Numbered from the stretch's first letter, positions 8,824 to 17,766 are shown. The stretch is DNA of 64,000 nucleotides from Colwellia echini (GCF_002843355.2 NZ_PJAI02000012.1:57283-121282); one strand, 5' to 3'. The notes: a model not told the origin generated them from the letters alone. Numbers and translations: made by a program.

Positions 8824-9891
8824 TTACTTATGATAAGGCTTACTTAAACGGTGTACTGACTCAATAAAGTGACCTGCATGTTCTGGGTTCACGTCAGGGT
8901 GAATACCGTGACCTAAGTTAAATACATGGCCTGTACCGCCCTCACCAAAACCAGCTAATATTTTTGATACTTCTTGTTCAATACGAGGTAATGGTGCGTA
9001 TAACATTGACGGGTCCATATTACCTTGCAAGGCTACTTTATCGCCAACACGTGCTTTAGCGTTTTCAATATCGATAGTCCAATCAAGACCAACAGCATCA
9101 CAACCTGTTGCCGCGATAGACTCTAACCACATGCCGCCATTTTTAGTAAATAACGTTACTGGCACTTTACGTCCTTCATTATGACGCGTTAAGCCATCAA
9201 CAATTTTAGCCATGTATCGTAATGAAAATTCATTATAATCACGTGGAGACAATACGCCGCCCCATGTATCAAATACCATCACTGATTGCGCGCCAGCAGC
9301 AATTTGTGCATTTAAATAGCTAATTACTGAGTCGGCTAACTTATCAAGTAATAAGTGTAACGTTTGAGGTTCAGCAAACATCATTTTTTTGATTTTAGTA
9401 AACGCTTTAGAACTACCGCCTTCAATCATATAAGTGGCTAATGTCCACGGGCTACCTGAAAAGCCAATAAGTGGTACTTCACCATTTAATTCTTTACGAA
9501 TAGTACGTACTGCATTCATCACATAGCCCAATTCGTCTTCTGGATCAGGTATGCCAATTTTTTCAACGTCAGCTTTACAAGTAATAGGACGTTCAAATTT
9601 AGGCCCTTCACCTGTTTCAAAATATAAACCTAACCCCATTGCATCAGGAATAGTTAAAATATCACTGAATAATATAGCGGCATCTAAAGGAAAACGACGT
9701 AATGGCTGAATCGTTACTTCACAAGCAAGATCTGCATCTCTACATACCGACATAAAATCACCGGCGTCTTTACGTACCGCACGATATTCTGGTAAATAAC
9801 GACCCGCTTGGCGCATCATCCATACCGGTGTGTAATCTACTGGTTGTTTTAATAGTGCACGTAAATAGGTATCATTTTTTAATTCTGTCAC
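8824..9891 (-). CDS. hemE: uroporphyrinogen decarboxylase
   Basis: 355-residue cytoplasmic enzyme that decarboxylates the four acetate side chains of uroporphyrinogen III to give coproporphyrinogen III in haem synthesis. The signature [16 protein letters not shown] is at the N-terminus and the rest tracks E. coli HemE ([55 protein letters not shown]). GTG 9891 is preferred over the adjoining TTG 9894 because it gives the conserved start (M)TELKND and puts GAGGA at a normal distance. Monocistronic; ends at a shared terminator. Confidence 0.95.
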   Translation of the reverse strand: MTELKNDTYLRALLKQPVDYTPVWMMRQAGRYLPEYRAVRKDAGDFMSVCRDADLACEVTIQPLRRFPLDAAILFSDILTIPDAMGLGLYFETGEGPKFERPITCKADVEKIGIPDPEDELGYVMNAVRTIRKELNGEVPLIGFSGSPWTLATYMIEGGSSKAFTKIKKMMFAEPQTLHLLLDKLADSVISYLNAQIAAGAQSVMVFDTWGGVLSPRDYNEFSLRYMAKIVDGLTRHNEGRKVPVTLFTKNGGMWLESIAATGCDAVGLDWTIDIENAKARVGDKVALQGNMDPSMLYAPLPRIEQEVSKILAGFGEGGTGHVFNLGHGIHPDVNPEHAGHFIESVHRLSKPYHK

Positions 9892-10216
9892 CAATAGTTC
9901 CTCTTATTTCTCATACTTAGATAGTCGCGTTAGATATCTTCTATAAATAAAAACAGGTTTGTTAGTACAGATAGTTGAAATGCCACTAAGACTTATTTGC
10001 TTAAATTAATTATTAGCACGACAGTTTAAATTTGTGACCATTAAAAAGTGTGACTAAAGAATTTATGCGCGCAGTTTAACACCGACTAGCCATTTGATCT
10101 ATGTGCTAAATCAACACGACACGAAAAACCCGTCGTTAACCAAAATAACAGAAATACACAAACATATTACAAAAGTACAATTTATTTAACTTTATTTTAT
10201 TTTGGCCATTTTATAG

Positions 10217-10230
10217 TTGATTTTTATCAA
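10217..10230. promoter_or_regulatory. perfect FNR-type palindrome
   Basis: TTGATTTTTATCAA matches the FNR/EtrA consensus TTGAT-N4-ATCAA at every defined position. It lies 326 bases upstream of hemE and 292 bases upstream of an orphan terminator on the plus strand; which transcript it controls is open. Confidence 0.55.
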
Positions 10231-10354
10231 CATATTTTGAATCAACAGCTTAGCGGCGTTTGCTTGTTAGACCAGTTTAGTACGAAAAAATTCGTGGAGT
10301 TTATGCTCTATTAAAGTTGTTGCGATGGCAAAAATGCTTTGATATAAAATGCCT

Positions 10355-10554
10355 GCGCTACAGAAAAACAATAATAAAAATAAGTAGTAGCAAGAAAAAA
10401 TATAATAATAATAATAAAGAAAGTAAGCTGTTCTAGTAAATAAAAATAAAAATAAATGCGCTAGTGAACAAAAAATAAATAATAAGAAGCTTGGTACACA
10501 AGACCACAATGCGAGCATTTCAGGCCTTTCTCTATGAGAAAGGCCTTTTTATTT
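10355..10554 (+). ncRNA. candidate small RNA, about 200 nt
   Basis: No plus-strand reading frame exists here, yet the stretch ends in a strong intrinsic terminator (10522-10554). A sigma70-like promoter TTGCGA (10320-10325), 17 bases, TATAAA (10343-10348) would start a transcript near 10355. The body is very A-rich with repeated AATAATAAA-type runs, which could bind Hfq. A perfect FNR palindrome lies upstream at 10217. The minus-strand frame over the same bases (10267-10518) encodes only a low-complexity Phe/Leu/Tyr string and is not believed. No known RNA family was recognised. Confidence 0.4.
10522..10554 (+). terminator. strong orphan intrinsic terminator
   Basis: AGGCCTTTCTC (10522-10532), 3-base loop, GAGAAAGGCCT (10536-10546), then TTTTATTT. 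No protein gene precedes it on the plus strand. Confidence 0.85.
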
Positions 10555-10690
10555 GCGGTAACATATTTCTTACTCTTTACTTTATATAGACTTAAGACCT
10601 AAAATTCAATTTCATAGTTCAATCAATATTGTTGCTAAATGTAAATAATAATGTTTTGGTTTTAATTAGATGTAATGTAAATCAAATTGA

Positions 10691-10740
10691 ATGCTAAATT
10701 GAATGCTAAATTGAATAGAAATATATATTCAATTTAGCAT
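10691..10740. repeat. tandem 12-bp repeat with competing inverted arm
   Basis: ATGCTAAATTGAAT occurs at 10691-10704 and again at 10703-10716; its exact complement ATTCAATTTAGCAT is at 10727-10740. Either left copy can pair with the right arm. The surrounding 10561-11186 (626 bases) holds no gene; the only other structure I see is a 9-bp inverted repeat GTCAGTAAA at 10851-10876. Confidence 0.7.
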
Positions 10741-11186
10741 GACCTATCCCACTTCATAACACTTTCATATAGGCGAGCTTCAATATAGGCGATTAGTGAT
10801 GTCATTTTAATCTTGCACTACAATGGCGCAAAAATGCCACTTCAAGAAGCGTCAGTAAAAATAAGGCTTTACTGACTATAAATGTCATTGCCTCTCTAAA
10901 AAACAGAAAATAAATGCTAAAAAAATAAAAATTTATTTTAGTAAGGTTGATGCCAAAAAGTTATCCGCCAATATTATTTTATTTAATTAAATACAATAAC
11001 TTAATAAAACAGGTTGTTAATAATTCGATATAATAACGAGAAAAAATACCAACTTCGGCTGAATATTCATGAAATTTATATAAATATTTAGTCAATGTTA
11101 TTTGCTTATTAGTAATTAACACTATATTTTTGAAAATATATCTAATATCCACCAAATTAAACTAATTAACGAGAAAGAGTTCACCT

Positions 11187-11663
11187 ATGAATGCACCACA
11201 ACGCGACATTACCTTAAGATTTTTAGCCGAGCCACAAGATGTAAATTTTGGTGGTAAAGTTCACGGTGGCGCGGTAATGAAATGGATCGATTTAGCCGCC
11301 TATGCTTGCGCTGCTGGTTGGAGTGGCCGTTACTGTGTAACAGCTTACGCTGGTGGTATTCGTTTTATAGCACCCATTCATGTTGGTAGCTTAGTAGAAG
11401 TTGAAGCGAAAGTGATTTACACCGGTAATTCATCAATGCATATTGCCTTAGAAGTTAACGCATGTGATCCTAAGTCATTAAATCGTCGCCAAACCACAAA
11501 CTGTATAGTTATTATGGTTGCCGTTGATCAAAATGGTCATCCTGAAAGTATTCCTCAATGGAAGCCAACAACGGAAGCAGATAAAAAACAAAACGCTACA
11601 GCCGTTAGATTAATGGAAATGCGTAAGAAAATTGGCGAAGAAATGGAAATTTTTGTAGATTAG
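11187..11663 (+). CDS. acyl-CoA thioesterase, hotdog fold
   Basis: 158-residue hotdog-fold protein of the YciA/YkhA acyl-CoA hydrolase group, releasing free CoA and a fatty acid in the cytoplasm. Diagnostic stretches are FLAEPQDVNFGGKVHGGAVM (the Asn/Asp-containing catalytic loop with HGG), KWIDLAAYACA, and a C-terminal helix. YciA normally has a similar length of about 130-160 residues. ATG 11187 follows GAGAAAGAG. It is followed by the nuclease gene 72 bases on, same strand, possibly cotranscribed. Chain-length preference cannot be read from sequence. Confidence 0.85.
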   Translation: MNAPQRDITLRFLAEPQDVNFGGKVHGGAVMKWIDLAAYACAAGWSGRYCVTAYAGGIRFIAPIHVGSLVEVEAKVIYTGNSSMHIALEVNACDPKSLNRRQTTNCIVIMVAVDQNGHPESIPQWKPTTEADKKQNATAVRLMEMRKKIGEEMEIFVD

Positions 11664-11735
11664 CTAAGCGAAAATACTTGGTCGTTAATTCGCTTAGGTA
11701 TAAGCTAGTATATAAATACTTTACCTATAAACATA

Positions 11736-12629
11736 ATGACTAAAAACATACTACGTAAATCATTTTGTTTTCTCGCATTGCTCAGCGCAACACTCTTATA
11801 TAGCCAACCAAGCTTTGCTTTAGCAAAGTTTGGTCATCAACTAGTTTGCCAGTTGGCCTTTGACCATTTATCTACAGCTAAGCAACAACGAGTTATTCAA
11901 CTCTTGCATGCAGTCCCTAGAAAACATCAAACTTTAATCAATCAATACAATAACAATAAAATTGATTCACCAATGACTTTCGCCAAAGCCTGTACTTGGG
12001 CTGACGCTGTAAAAAAACAAAGTGAATTTAAACAATACAGCAGTTGGCATTATTTCAATGTTCCTCGAGATCTCGCACGCATAACAACTAAACCTTTATG
12101 CAGTAAAAACTGTTTACCACAAGCAATAATCACCCATCAAAAGCAATTACAAGCTAATCCGCGCTCATGGGAGTCAGCACAAGCATTATTATTTTTAGGC
12201 CATTGGTTGGGTGATATACATCAACCATTGCATGTAAGTTACGCCAGTGATTTAGGAGGCAATAAAATACGCTTTTCTGATACTAAAAGTTATTGTAAAA
12301 ACTTACATAGTTATTGGGATACTTGCTTGATAAAAACGACCAGACGCACTAAAAAAGACTGGATAGCAAAATTAAACTCGCAATGGAATAGTATTTCCAT
12401 TCCCCCATTTTATAATCAACAAGTATGGGGTTGGGCTGATGAATCATACCAACTGATACGCCAACCTGACTTTCAATATTGTAATTTATCAAGCCGAGGT
12501 GAGTGTCTTCAACCTCAAAATAGAATAACCTTAAGTGATAACTATGCACAAAAACACATACCACTTATGGAGCAGCAACTTTTAAAAGCAGCCAAGCGGC
12601 TAACACGATTGCTAGAAGTAAGCCTCTAA
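11736..12629 (+). CDS. secreted S1/P1-type nuclease
   Basis: 297 residues with a signal peptide (hydrophobic 11-28, cleavage near PSFA-LAKFGH). The three-zinc cluster ligands of the S1/P1 nuclease family are all present: His in FGHQLV, Asp in TWADAVK, His in SWHYFNVP, His/Asp/His in GHWLGDIHQPLH, and His/Asp in NLHSYWD. These enzymes cut single-stranded DNA and RNA and remove 3'-phosphates, here presumably in the periplasm or medium for phosphate and nucleoside scavenging. The mature N-terminus lacks the usual Trp1; the ligand there is the main-chain amine, so activity is still plausible. No clear Shine-Dalgarno is seen before ATG 11736. Confidence 0.88.
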   Translation: MTKNILRKSFCFLALLSATLLYSQPSFALAKFGHQLVCQLAFDHLSTAKQQRVIQLLHAVPRKHQTLINQYNNNKIDSPMTFAKACTWADAVKKQSEFKQYSSWHYFNVPRDLARITTKPLCSKNCLPQAIITHQKQLQANPRSWESAQALLFLGHWLGDIHQPLHVSYASDLGGNKIRFSDTKSYCKNLHSYWDTCLIKTTRRTKKDWIAKLNSQWNSISIPPFYNQQVWGWADESYQLIRQPDFQYCNLSSRGECLQPQNRITLSDNYAQKHIPLMEQQLLKAAKRLTRLLEVSL

Positions 12630-12704
12630 ATCAAAACCGCAAATATCACTTTACCTCCGTTCAAATCATAAATAGCCGAAGACTTCTAAAACTTAACCTT
12701 GTCG

Positions 12705-12743
12705 TGGTGCACTATAGTTTTTTAAAAGTGTCCTCTTGGTGCA
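12705..12743 (+). promoter_or_regulatory. NtrC-like half-sites
   Basis: TGGTGCA occurs at 12705-12711 (continuing CTATA, as in the other half of NtrC sites) and at 12737-12743. NtrC sites have the form GCACTAT-ATTGGTGCA. They lie about 60-100 bases upstream of the sigma54 core at 12804, a normal enhancer distance. The opposite halves are degenerate. Confidence 0.45.
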
Positions 12744-12803
12744 TTTCTGCTTTAAACATCTATTTAAAAATAAAATAAACAACAATAACAATAACTTAAT
12801 TTG

Positions 12804-12819
12804 TGGCTCGTATTTTGCT
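12804..12819 (+). promoter_or_regulatory. sigma54 (RpoN) promoter of the nitrate transporter operon
   Basis: TGGCTCG-TATT-TTGCT fits the -24/-12 consensus TGGCACG-N4-TTGCW, with GG and GC exactly 12 bases apart. Expected transcription start about 12830, 65 bases before the transporter ATG. Confidence 0.7.
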
Positions 12820-12896
12820 CTGCGATGCTAAGATTAATAAATTTCACTTATAAAAATAGTAGAAAATAATAAAATATTAACAAAACAAGGTATTGT

Positions 12897-14408
12897 ATGA
12901 GTCAGTCGTCATTTAAACATAATTTTTTATCCTTTCAAGGTAGAGCCAAAATTCTTCATAGCACATGGCTTGCTTTTTTTGTTACTTTTCTGGTTTGGTT
13001 TAGTCACGCTCCTTTAATGTCAACCATACAAGAAACTATGGGGTTAACAGATATTGAAGTGAAAATACTTCTTATCTTAAATGTGGCATTAACTATACCT
13101 GCGCGCATTGTTACTGGTATGTTAGTTGATAAGTACGGACCTCGTAACTCTTATACTGCGATGTTAATAGCTACCGCTGTATTATGTTTTTTCTTCGCTT
13201 TTGCGCAAACATTTGAAACCTTAGCCTTAGCGAAGTTTTTAATGGGTTTTGTTGGCGCTGGTTTTGTTATTGGTATTAGGATGATCAGTGAATGGTACCC
13301 TGCCAATCAATTAGGTTTAGCTGAAGGTATTTATAAAGGTATGGGTAATGTTGGCTCAGCTGTTGGGGCTGGTAGTTTGGTTTATATAGCTAGTTTATTT
13401 GGCAGTGAAGACGGTTGGCGCTATGCAATTGCTTCAACAGGGGTTATAGCATTACTTTATTCCGCTTTTTATTATTTTGCGGTAACCGATACGCCTGTTG
13501 GTTCAACTTACTTTAAGCCCAATAAGTCGGGTGGTCTTGAACTAACCAGTAAGCGTGATTTTATATTTTGTTTACTGTTTAACATTCCTATGGTGGCAGC
13601 ATTAGCTATTCTAACCTGGCGCGTAACAGACTCTGGTGTTGTAGCAGGAACAACGAACGAAGTAGTTGCAGGCGCAGGTTTACTCACAGATTTTTCAGCT
13701 TACTGCATCTATGGCTTATTATTAGCGCTTATCGGTTATCAGTCTTGGAAATTATACCAGGTCAATAAAGATATGTTGAAATCTCCTCCTGTGGATGAAA
13801 TTTTACAATACAAGTTTAAACAAGTCGCTATTTTAAGTATTGGCTACGCGGTAACTTTTGGCTCAGAGTTAGCGGTTATTTCTATGTTGGCACAATATTT
13901 TGAAAATACCTTTTTGGTGGCGGCAGCGGCAGCTGGTGTTTTTGGTGCTTGTTTTGCTGCGGTTGATGTTATCTCTTGTCCATCTGGCGGTATGATCAGC
14001 GATAAGTTAGGAAGAAAAAAACCGTTAATTATATTACTCAGTGGGGCCGCTATTGGCTTTTTTATTATGTCGATGATAACGCCACAGTGGCCATTAGCTG
14101 CAGTTGTTGCAACCATGATGATTTGTTCGTTCTTCTTAGGCTCAGCAGCTGGCTGTGTATTTGCAGTAGTACCTTTAGTTAAACGTAAATTAACCGGCCA
14201 AATTGCAGGTACAGTTGGCGCTTATGGTAACGTTGGTGCAGTTGTGTTTTTATTAGTGTTCTCGTTTGTCACGCCGTCAGTATTTTTTATCACTATTAGT
14301 GCGGGCGTTGCCTTTGCTGTGATTTGCACTTTATTTTTAGATGAGCCAAAAGATAAAATGGCAGAAGTAATGCCTGACGGTACAGTACAAATGATTGATG
14401 TTCATTAG
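12897..14408 (+). CDS. nitrate/nitrite transporter, MFS NarK family
   Basis: 503-residue major-facilitator permease with 12 or so helices. It belongs to the nitrate/nitrite porter family: FVTFLVWFSHAPLM in helix 1, LVDKYGPR in loop 2-3, the first nitrate signature region with Arg in GAGFVIGIRMISEWYP, and the second glycine-rich signature GTVGAYGNVGAVVF. An enlarged loop containing WRVTDSGVVAG separates the halves. It probably imports nitrate for assimilation, given the sigma54/NtrC-type promoter in front and the PP2C-kinase gene behind it, which accompanies such transporters in marine gammaproteobacteria. nirBD/nasA reductase genes are not in the window. ATG 12897 follows CAAGGTATTGT. Confidence 0.85.
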   Translation: MSQSSFKHNFLSFQGRAKILHSTWLAFFVTFLVWFSHAPLMSTIQETMGLTDIEVKILLILNVALTIPARIVTGMLVDKYGPRNSYTAMLIATAVLCFFFAFAQTFETLALAKFLMGFVGAGFVIGIRMISEWYPANQLGLAEGIYKGMGNVGSAVGAGSLVYIASLFGSEDGWRYAIASTGVIALLYSAFYYFAVTDTPVGSTYFKPNKSGGLELTSKRDFIFCLLFNIPMVAALAILTWRVTDSGVVAGTTNEVVAGAGLLTDFSAYCIYGLLLALIGYQSWKLYQVNKDMLKSPPVDEILQYKFKQVAILSIGYAVTFGSELAVISMLAQYFENTFLVAAAAAGVFGACFAAVDVISCPSGGMISDKLGRKKPLIILLSGAAIGFFIMSMITPQWPLAAVVATMMICSFFLGSAAGCVFAVVPLVKRKLTGQIAGTVGAYGNVGAVVFLLVFSFVTPSVFFITISAGVAFAVICTLFLDEPKDKMAEVMPDGTVQMIDVH

Positions 14409-14503
14409 CTTAGTCGCTGATGGCAAAATAGATAATAAATAGTTTTATTGTCAATTAATTTTTAGCGACTTTACTTTTAACGACTTATACAAAGGTGAGA
14501 ATA

Positions 14504-16240
14504 ATGGCAGAGCAATCAAGTGAATTAAGCTTTACAGTAGCACAACGTTCAGTAGCAGGTAAAAAACCTCAGAACGAAGATGCTATTGGTATCCGGCTGC
14601 CTAAAGACTCTACCCTAATCAACAAAGGCGCTGTTGCCGTTATTGCTGATGGTGTTAGCGCTGCTGAAGCAGGTAAAGAAGCCAGTGAAACTTGTGTTCG
14701 CAACTTTCTTTATGATTATTATTCAACGCCTGAGAGTTGGAGCGTAAAAAAGTCAACTTCACAAGTGTTAACCGCACTGAACCGCTGGTTATACGGCCAA
14801 GGCCAACAATATAACGACGCCCAAAAAGGCTATATTAGCACCTTCAGTACAATTATCTTTAAATCACAAACCGCACACCTTTTTCATGTGGGTGATACTC
14901 GAATTTATCGTTTACGAAAAGGTGATTTAGAGCAGCTCACTCGAGATCACAGCACTTACGTTAACGCTACACAGACTTATTTAGCTAGAGCTATGGGGTT
15001 AGATGTAAAACTTGATGTTGATTATAAAAGTGTTGATATTGAACAAGGCGATATTTATTTTTTAAGTACTGACGGCATTCATGATTTCATTAGTCACAAA
15101 GTCATTACTACCGAGTTACAAGCACTTAAACCTGAAGATGATGAAATTTGTTTTGAGCAAGCTTGTGAAAAAATAATTGCTTTAGCTTTAGCTGCCAAAA
15201 GTGGTGATAACTTAAGTTGCCAGATTTTGCGTGTTGACAGCTTACCAACCAAAACAATAAGTGAAGTTGGCAGAAAGCTCTCTGAACTGCCCTTTCCACC
15301 CTATTTAGAAGAAGGTGTGATCTTAGATGGCTACCGCGTCGAAAAGTGCTTACATATAAATAACCGTAGCCAAGTGTATGTAGTGCGCGATGTAGACACT
15401 AATGAACGTTATTGTATGAAAACCCCGTCGGTTAATTTTGACGACGATCTTGCCTATATAGAGCGCTTTATCATGGAAAGCTGGATGGGCAGTCGTATAT
15501 CAAATCCTCATGTCGTAAAAGTAATAGAAAATAACCGCGATAAAAAATGGTTATATTACTTAACTGAATACATTGAAGGTCGTACACTCGAGCAATGGAT
15601 AAAAGAAAACCCAAAACCCGCGGTTCAAGATGTGGTTTATATTCTCGATCAAATTAGTAAAGGTTTACGCGCGATGCATAAGCGTGAAATCTTACATCAA
15701 GATATTAAACCCGGTAATATTATGATTGATAAGAATGGTGAAGCTACCATTATCGATTTTGGCTCATGTTATAGCAAAGGTATTGCTGAAATAGCCACTC
15801 CGCTAGACGAGCCCGGAATTTTAGGTACTGCTGGTTATTCTGCGCCTGAGGTTGTTATTACTGGCAAAAGTACTATTCAATCTGAAGTATTTTCTTTATC
15901 AGTACTTGCCTATGAAATGCTAACAGGAAAAGAGCCATTTTCAGGAAAACTTAGTAAATGTAGAACCAGTGAAGATTACTTAAAAACCAAATACACGCCG
16001 TGTTTTGATGAAAACCCTTTAGTGCCTATTTGGATAGATGGTGCGATTAAAAAAGGTTTACGTTTCAACGCTGAACGTCGTCACGAAGATGTATTAGAAT
16101 TAATGCATGAGTTGCAAACTCCTAACTCTAAATATAAAACTACTCACAACGCCGCGTTAATGGATAAAAACCCACTGTTGTTTTGGCAAGTGATGTCTGG
16201 AGTTTGGTTTGTCGCTTTTATTGTGGCATTGGTATTTTAA
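14504..16240 (+). CDS. bifunctional PP2C phosphatase / Ser-Thr kinase, tail-anchored
   Basis: 578 residues. The N-terminal PP2C domain (about 10-245) has QNEDAIG, VIADGVSAAEAG, HVGDTRIYRL, LSTDGIHDF and SGDNLS, covering the metal-binding aspartates. The kinase domain (about 275-540) has the ATP lysine Lys306 in CMKTPS, catalytic loop HQDIKPGNIM (Asp400, Asn405) and DFG 418-420; Arg of HRD is Gln, so activation-loop control is unlikely. A single C-terminal helix (WQVMSGVWFVAFIVALVF) anchors it in the inner membrane. ATG 14504 sits after AGGTGAG; GTG 14495 overlaps that site. It lies 95 bases behind the nitrate transporter and is probably cotranscribed, suggesting control of nitrate uptake. Confidence 0.88.
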   Translation: MAEQSSELSFTVAQRSVAGKKPQNEDAIGIRLPKDSTLINKGAVAVIADGVSAAEAGKEASETCVRNFLYDYYSTPESWSVKKSTSQVLTALNRWLYGQGQQYNDAQKGYISTFSTIIFKSQTAHLFHVGDTRIYRLRKGDLEQLTRDHSTYVNATQTYLARAMGLDVKLDVDYKSVDIEQGDIYFLSTDGIHDFISHKVITTELQALKPEDDEICFEQACEKIIALALAAKSGDNLSCQILRVDSLPTKTISEVGRKLSELPFPPYLEEGVILDGYRVEKCLHINNRSQVYVVRDVDTNERYCMKTPSVNFDDDLAYIERFIMESWMGSRISNPHVVKVIENNRDKKWLYYLTEYIEGRTLEQWIKENPKPAVQDVVYILDQISKGLRAMHKREILHQDIKPGNIMIDKNGEATIIDFGSCYSKGIAEIATPLDEPGILGTAGYSAPEVVITGKSTIQSEVFSLSVLAYEMLTGKEPFSGKLSKCRTSEDYLKTKYTPCFDENPLVPIWIDGAIKKGLRFNAERRHEDVLELMHELQTPNSKYKTTHNAALMDKNPLLFWQVMSGVWFVAFIVALVF

Positions 16241-16255
16241 TTAAAAGTTAATTAA

Positions 16256-16315
16256 TCAAGTCTAAAATAGGGCTAAAGTTACTCTCTTTTAGACTTGAAG
16301 CTTTTAGACTTGAAG
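16256..16315 (+). repeat. inverted plus direct repeat downstream of the kinase
   Basis: TCAAGTCTAAAA (16256-16267) pairs with TTTTAGACTTGA (16287-16298), and the right arm is part of a perfect 15-bp tandem repeat CTTTTAGACTTGAAG at 16286-16300 and 16301-16315. It follows the kinase stop by 15 bases and may act as a terminator, though no clean T-run follows. Confidence 0.5.
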
Positions 16316-16383
16316 GGCTTTTACGAAAGTTTATTAGCTAGCTGTTATCCTTTATTTTACCGTTATCGAATTCATCAATACTT

Positions 16384-17646
16384 TCAACAACTTTCGCCAT
16401 CGCTTTCAGTCAATACTTTCAACTGAGTTTTAACATCAATCCATTGTGACATGTATTGTGTACTTTTATGGTGATGATGATTAAGCATACTGCCAATAAA
16501 ATTGTTTTGTCGATGAGCATTAAGATCAGTAGCAACTTGCGTTAATTTGACGGCTAACTCGGTTAATATTACTTCGCTTTGATACATTAACTGCGCATTT
16601 TTTTGGCCTAAATCACTAGCAGCTTGCCAAAGTACTTCCTCTTGATAAAGCTTTACCGCTGCATCAGCAATAGCCTGGGGATCATTGGTTACAGCGCCAG
16701 CCCAAGGTAAACTTGTTTGCATGCTTTCAATGCCAATATCGGTAGTAACAGATGGTGTGCCACAATACATGGCTTCAGCTAACTTACCTTTAATGCCGGC
16801 ACCAAAGCGTAGCGGCGCTAAACAGACTTTTGCACTTTGCATGGCAAGTACCGCATCATCAACCCAACCTTTAATTAGAAAGCCTGATTTTTCATCATGA
16901 AGATCTGTCGCTTTAGGCGGTGGATATGCACCGTAAACATTAAGCTTTACATGCGGTAATTGCTTACGTATTAAAGGCCATATTTGTTGCTTCAACCACA
17001 ATACCGCATCCCAATTAGGCGCGTGTCTAAAGTTGCCAATTGCCATAAAATCATGACGTTGTGCATACTTAGGGTTAGTTTGAGTAAGTTGTGCTTGGCT
17101 TAACATAAACGGACAATAATGAATTAAGCTAGCATCAACCTTAAATAAGCGTTGTAGCAATTCAACTTCAACACTGGAGATCATCAAACTAATATCTGAG
17201 CGAAAAATAGCAGCTACTTCGCGCTTTGCCATATCACTTGTCAATAAATCAGTATCAGTCAGTGCACGTTGTTCCTTGTAAGCTTGATGGCGAGCATTGC
17301 GTAAACAAAATAAATCTTCTGTGTCTAAAATACGCATCGCATCTGGACAATGTTTACTTACCCGCCAGCCAAACTGCTCCTCCATCATAAAACGATCGAA
17401 CATCACAACCGTAGGATTTAATTTTTTTATAAATTCATCAAAACTTGAGCAATTAAGGGCAATGTTTTCAACGCCAATATGCAAACTTCTTAAATCAACC
17501 ATGTGCTCAGTTTCTAATGCAGGACTGGCAAAAGAAATGTCATAGTTTTGCATTTGAAAAAATTGAATTAATTGCATCATACGGCTACCTGCCGCCGAAG
17601 AATTAGGCTCGGGCCAAACATAACCAATAATAAGAAGTTTTTTCAT
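16384..17646 (-). CDS. glycosyltransferase, GT4/GT1-type
   Basis: 420-residue GT-B fold protein. The N-terminus KKLLIIGYVWPEPNSSAAGSR is the donor/acceptor Rossmann start with a glycine-rich loop; the C-terminal half has IGNFRHAPNWDAVLWLKQQI, the acidic/Arg segment PLRFGAGIKGKLAEAMYCGTP with the E-x7-E type nucleotide-sugar motif, and TDIGIESM. It probably transfers a sugar to a surface glycan; donor and acceptor are unknown. Two upstream in-frame starts (17682, 17724) exist, but the latter abuts the fkpA terminator, so ATG 17646 at the conserved start is preferred even though its Shine-Dalgarno is poor. The C-terminus has a His-rich stretch (NHHHHK). It stands alone, without other glycan genes. 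Confidence 0.75.
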   Translation of the reverse strand: MKKLLIIGYVWPEPNSSAAGSRMMQLIQFFQMQNYDISFASPALETEHMVDLRSLHIGVENIALNCSSFDEFIKKLNPTVVMFDRFMMEEQFGWRVSKHCPDAMRILDTEDLFCLRNARHQAYKEQRALTDTDLLTSDMAKREVAAIFRSDISLMISSVEVELLQRLFKVDASLIHYCPFMLSQAQLTQTNPKYAQRHDFMAIGNFRHAPNWDAVLWLKQQIWPLIRKQLPHVKLNVYGAYPPPKATDLHDEKSGFLIKGWVDDAVLAMQSAKVCLAPLRFGAGIKGKLAEAMYCGTPSVTTDIGIESMQTSLPWAGAVTNDPQAIADAAVKLYQEEVLWQAASDLGQKNAQLMYQSEVILTELAVKLTQVATDLNAHRQNNFIGSMLNHHHHKSTQYMSQWIDVKTQLKVLTESDGESC

Positions 17647-17736
17647 GGAGGAAACATCAAGGTACTTAAACGTGGGTTTCATATTTTGCCATAAAATGAA
17701 AAGCAGTGTGTCATAAAACACCATCTAAAAATAAAA

Positions 17737-17766
17737 AAGCCACTCGTAATAACTTACGAGTGGCTT
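17737..17766 (-). terminator. fkpA intrinsic terminator
   Basis: AAGCCACTCGTAA (17737-17749) and TTACGAGTGGCTT (17754-17766), perfect 13-bp stem with a 4-base loop; the minus strand continues TTTTATTTTTA. Confidence 0.92.

Noticed and set aside
10267..10518. Minus-strand open frame of 83 codons
   Set aside because: Almost only Phe, Leu, Tyr and Cys because it is the complement of A-rich repeats; no ribosome site, no family resemblance. The plus-strand RNA explanation is preferred.
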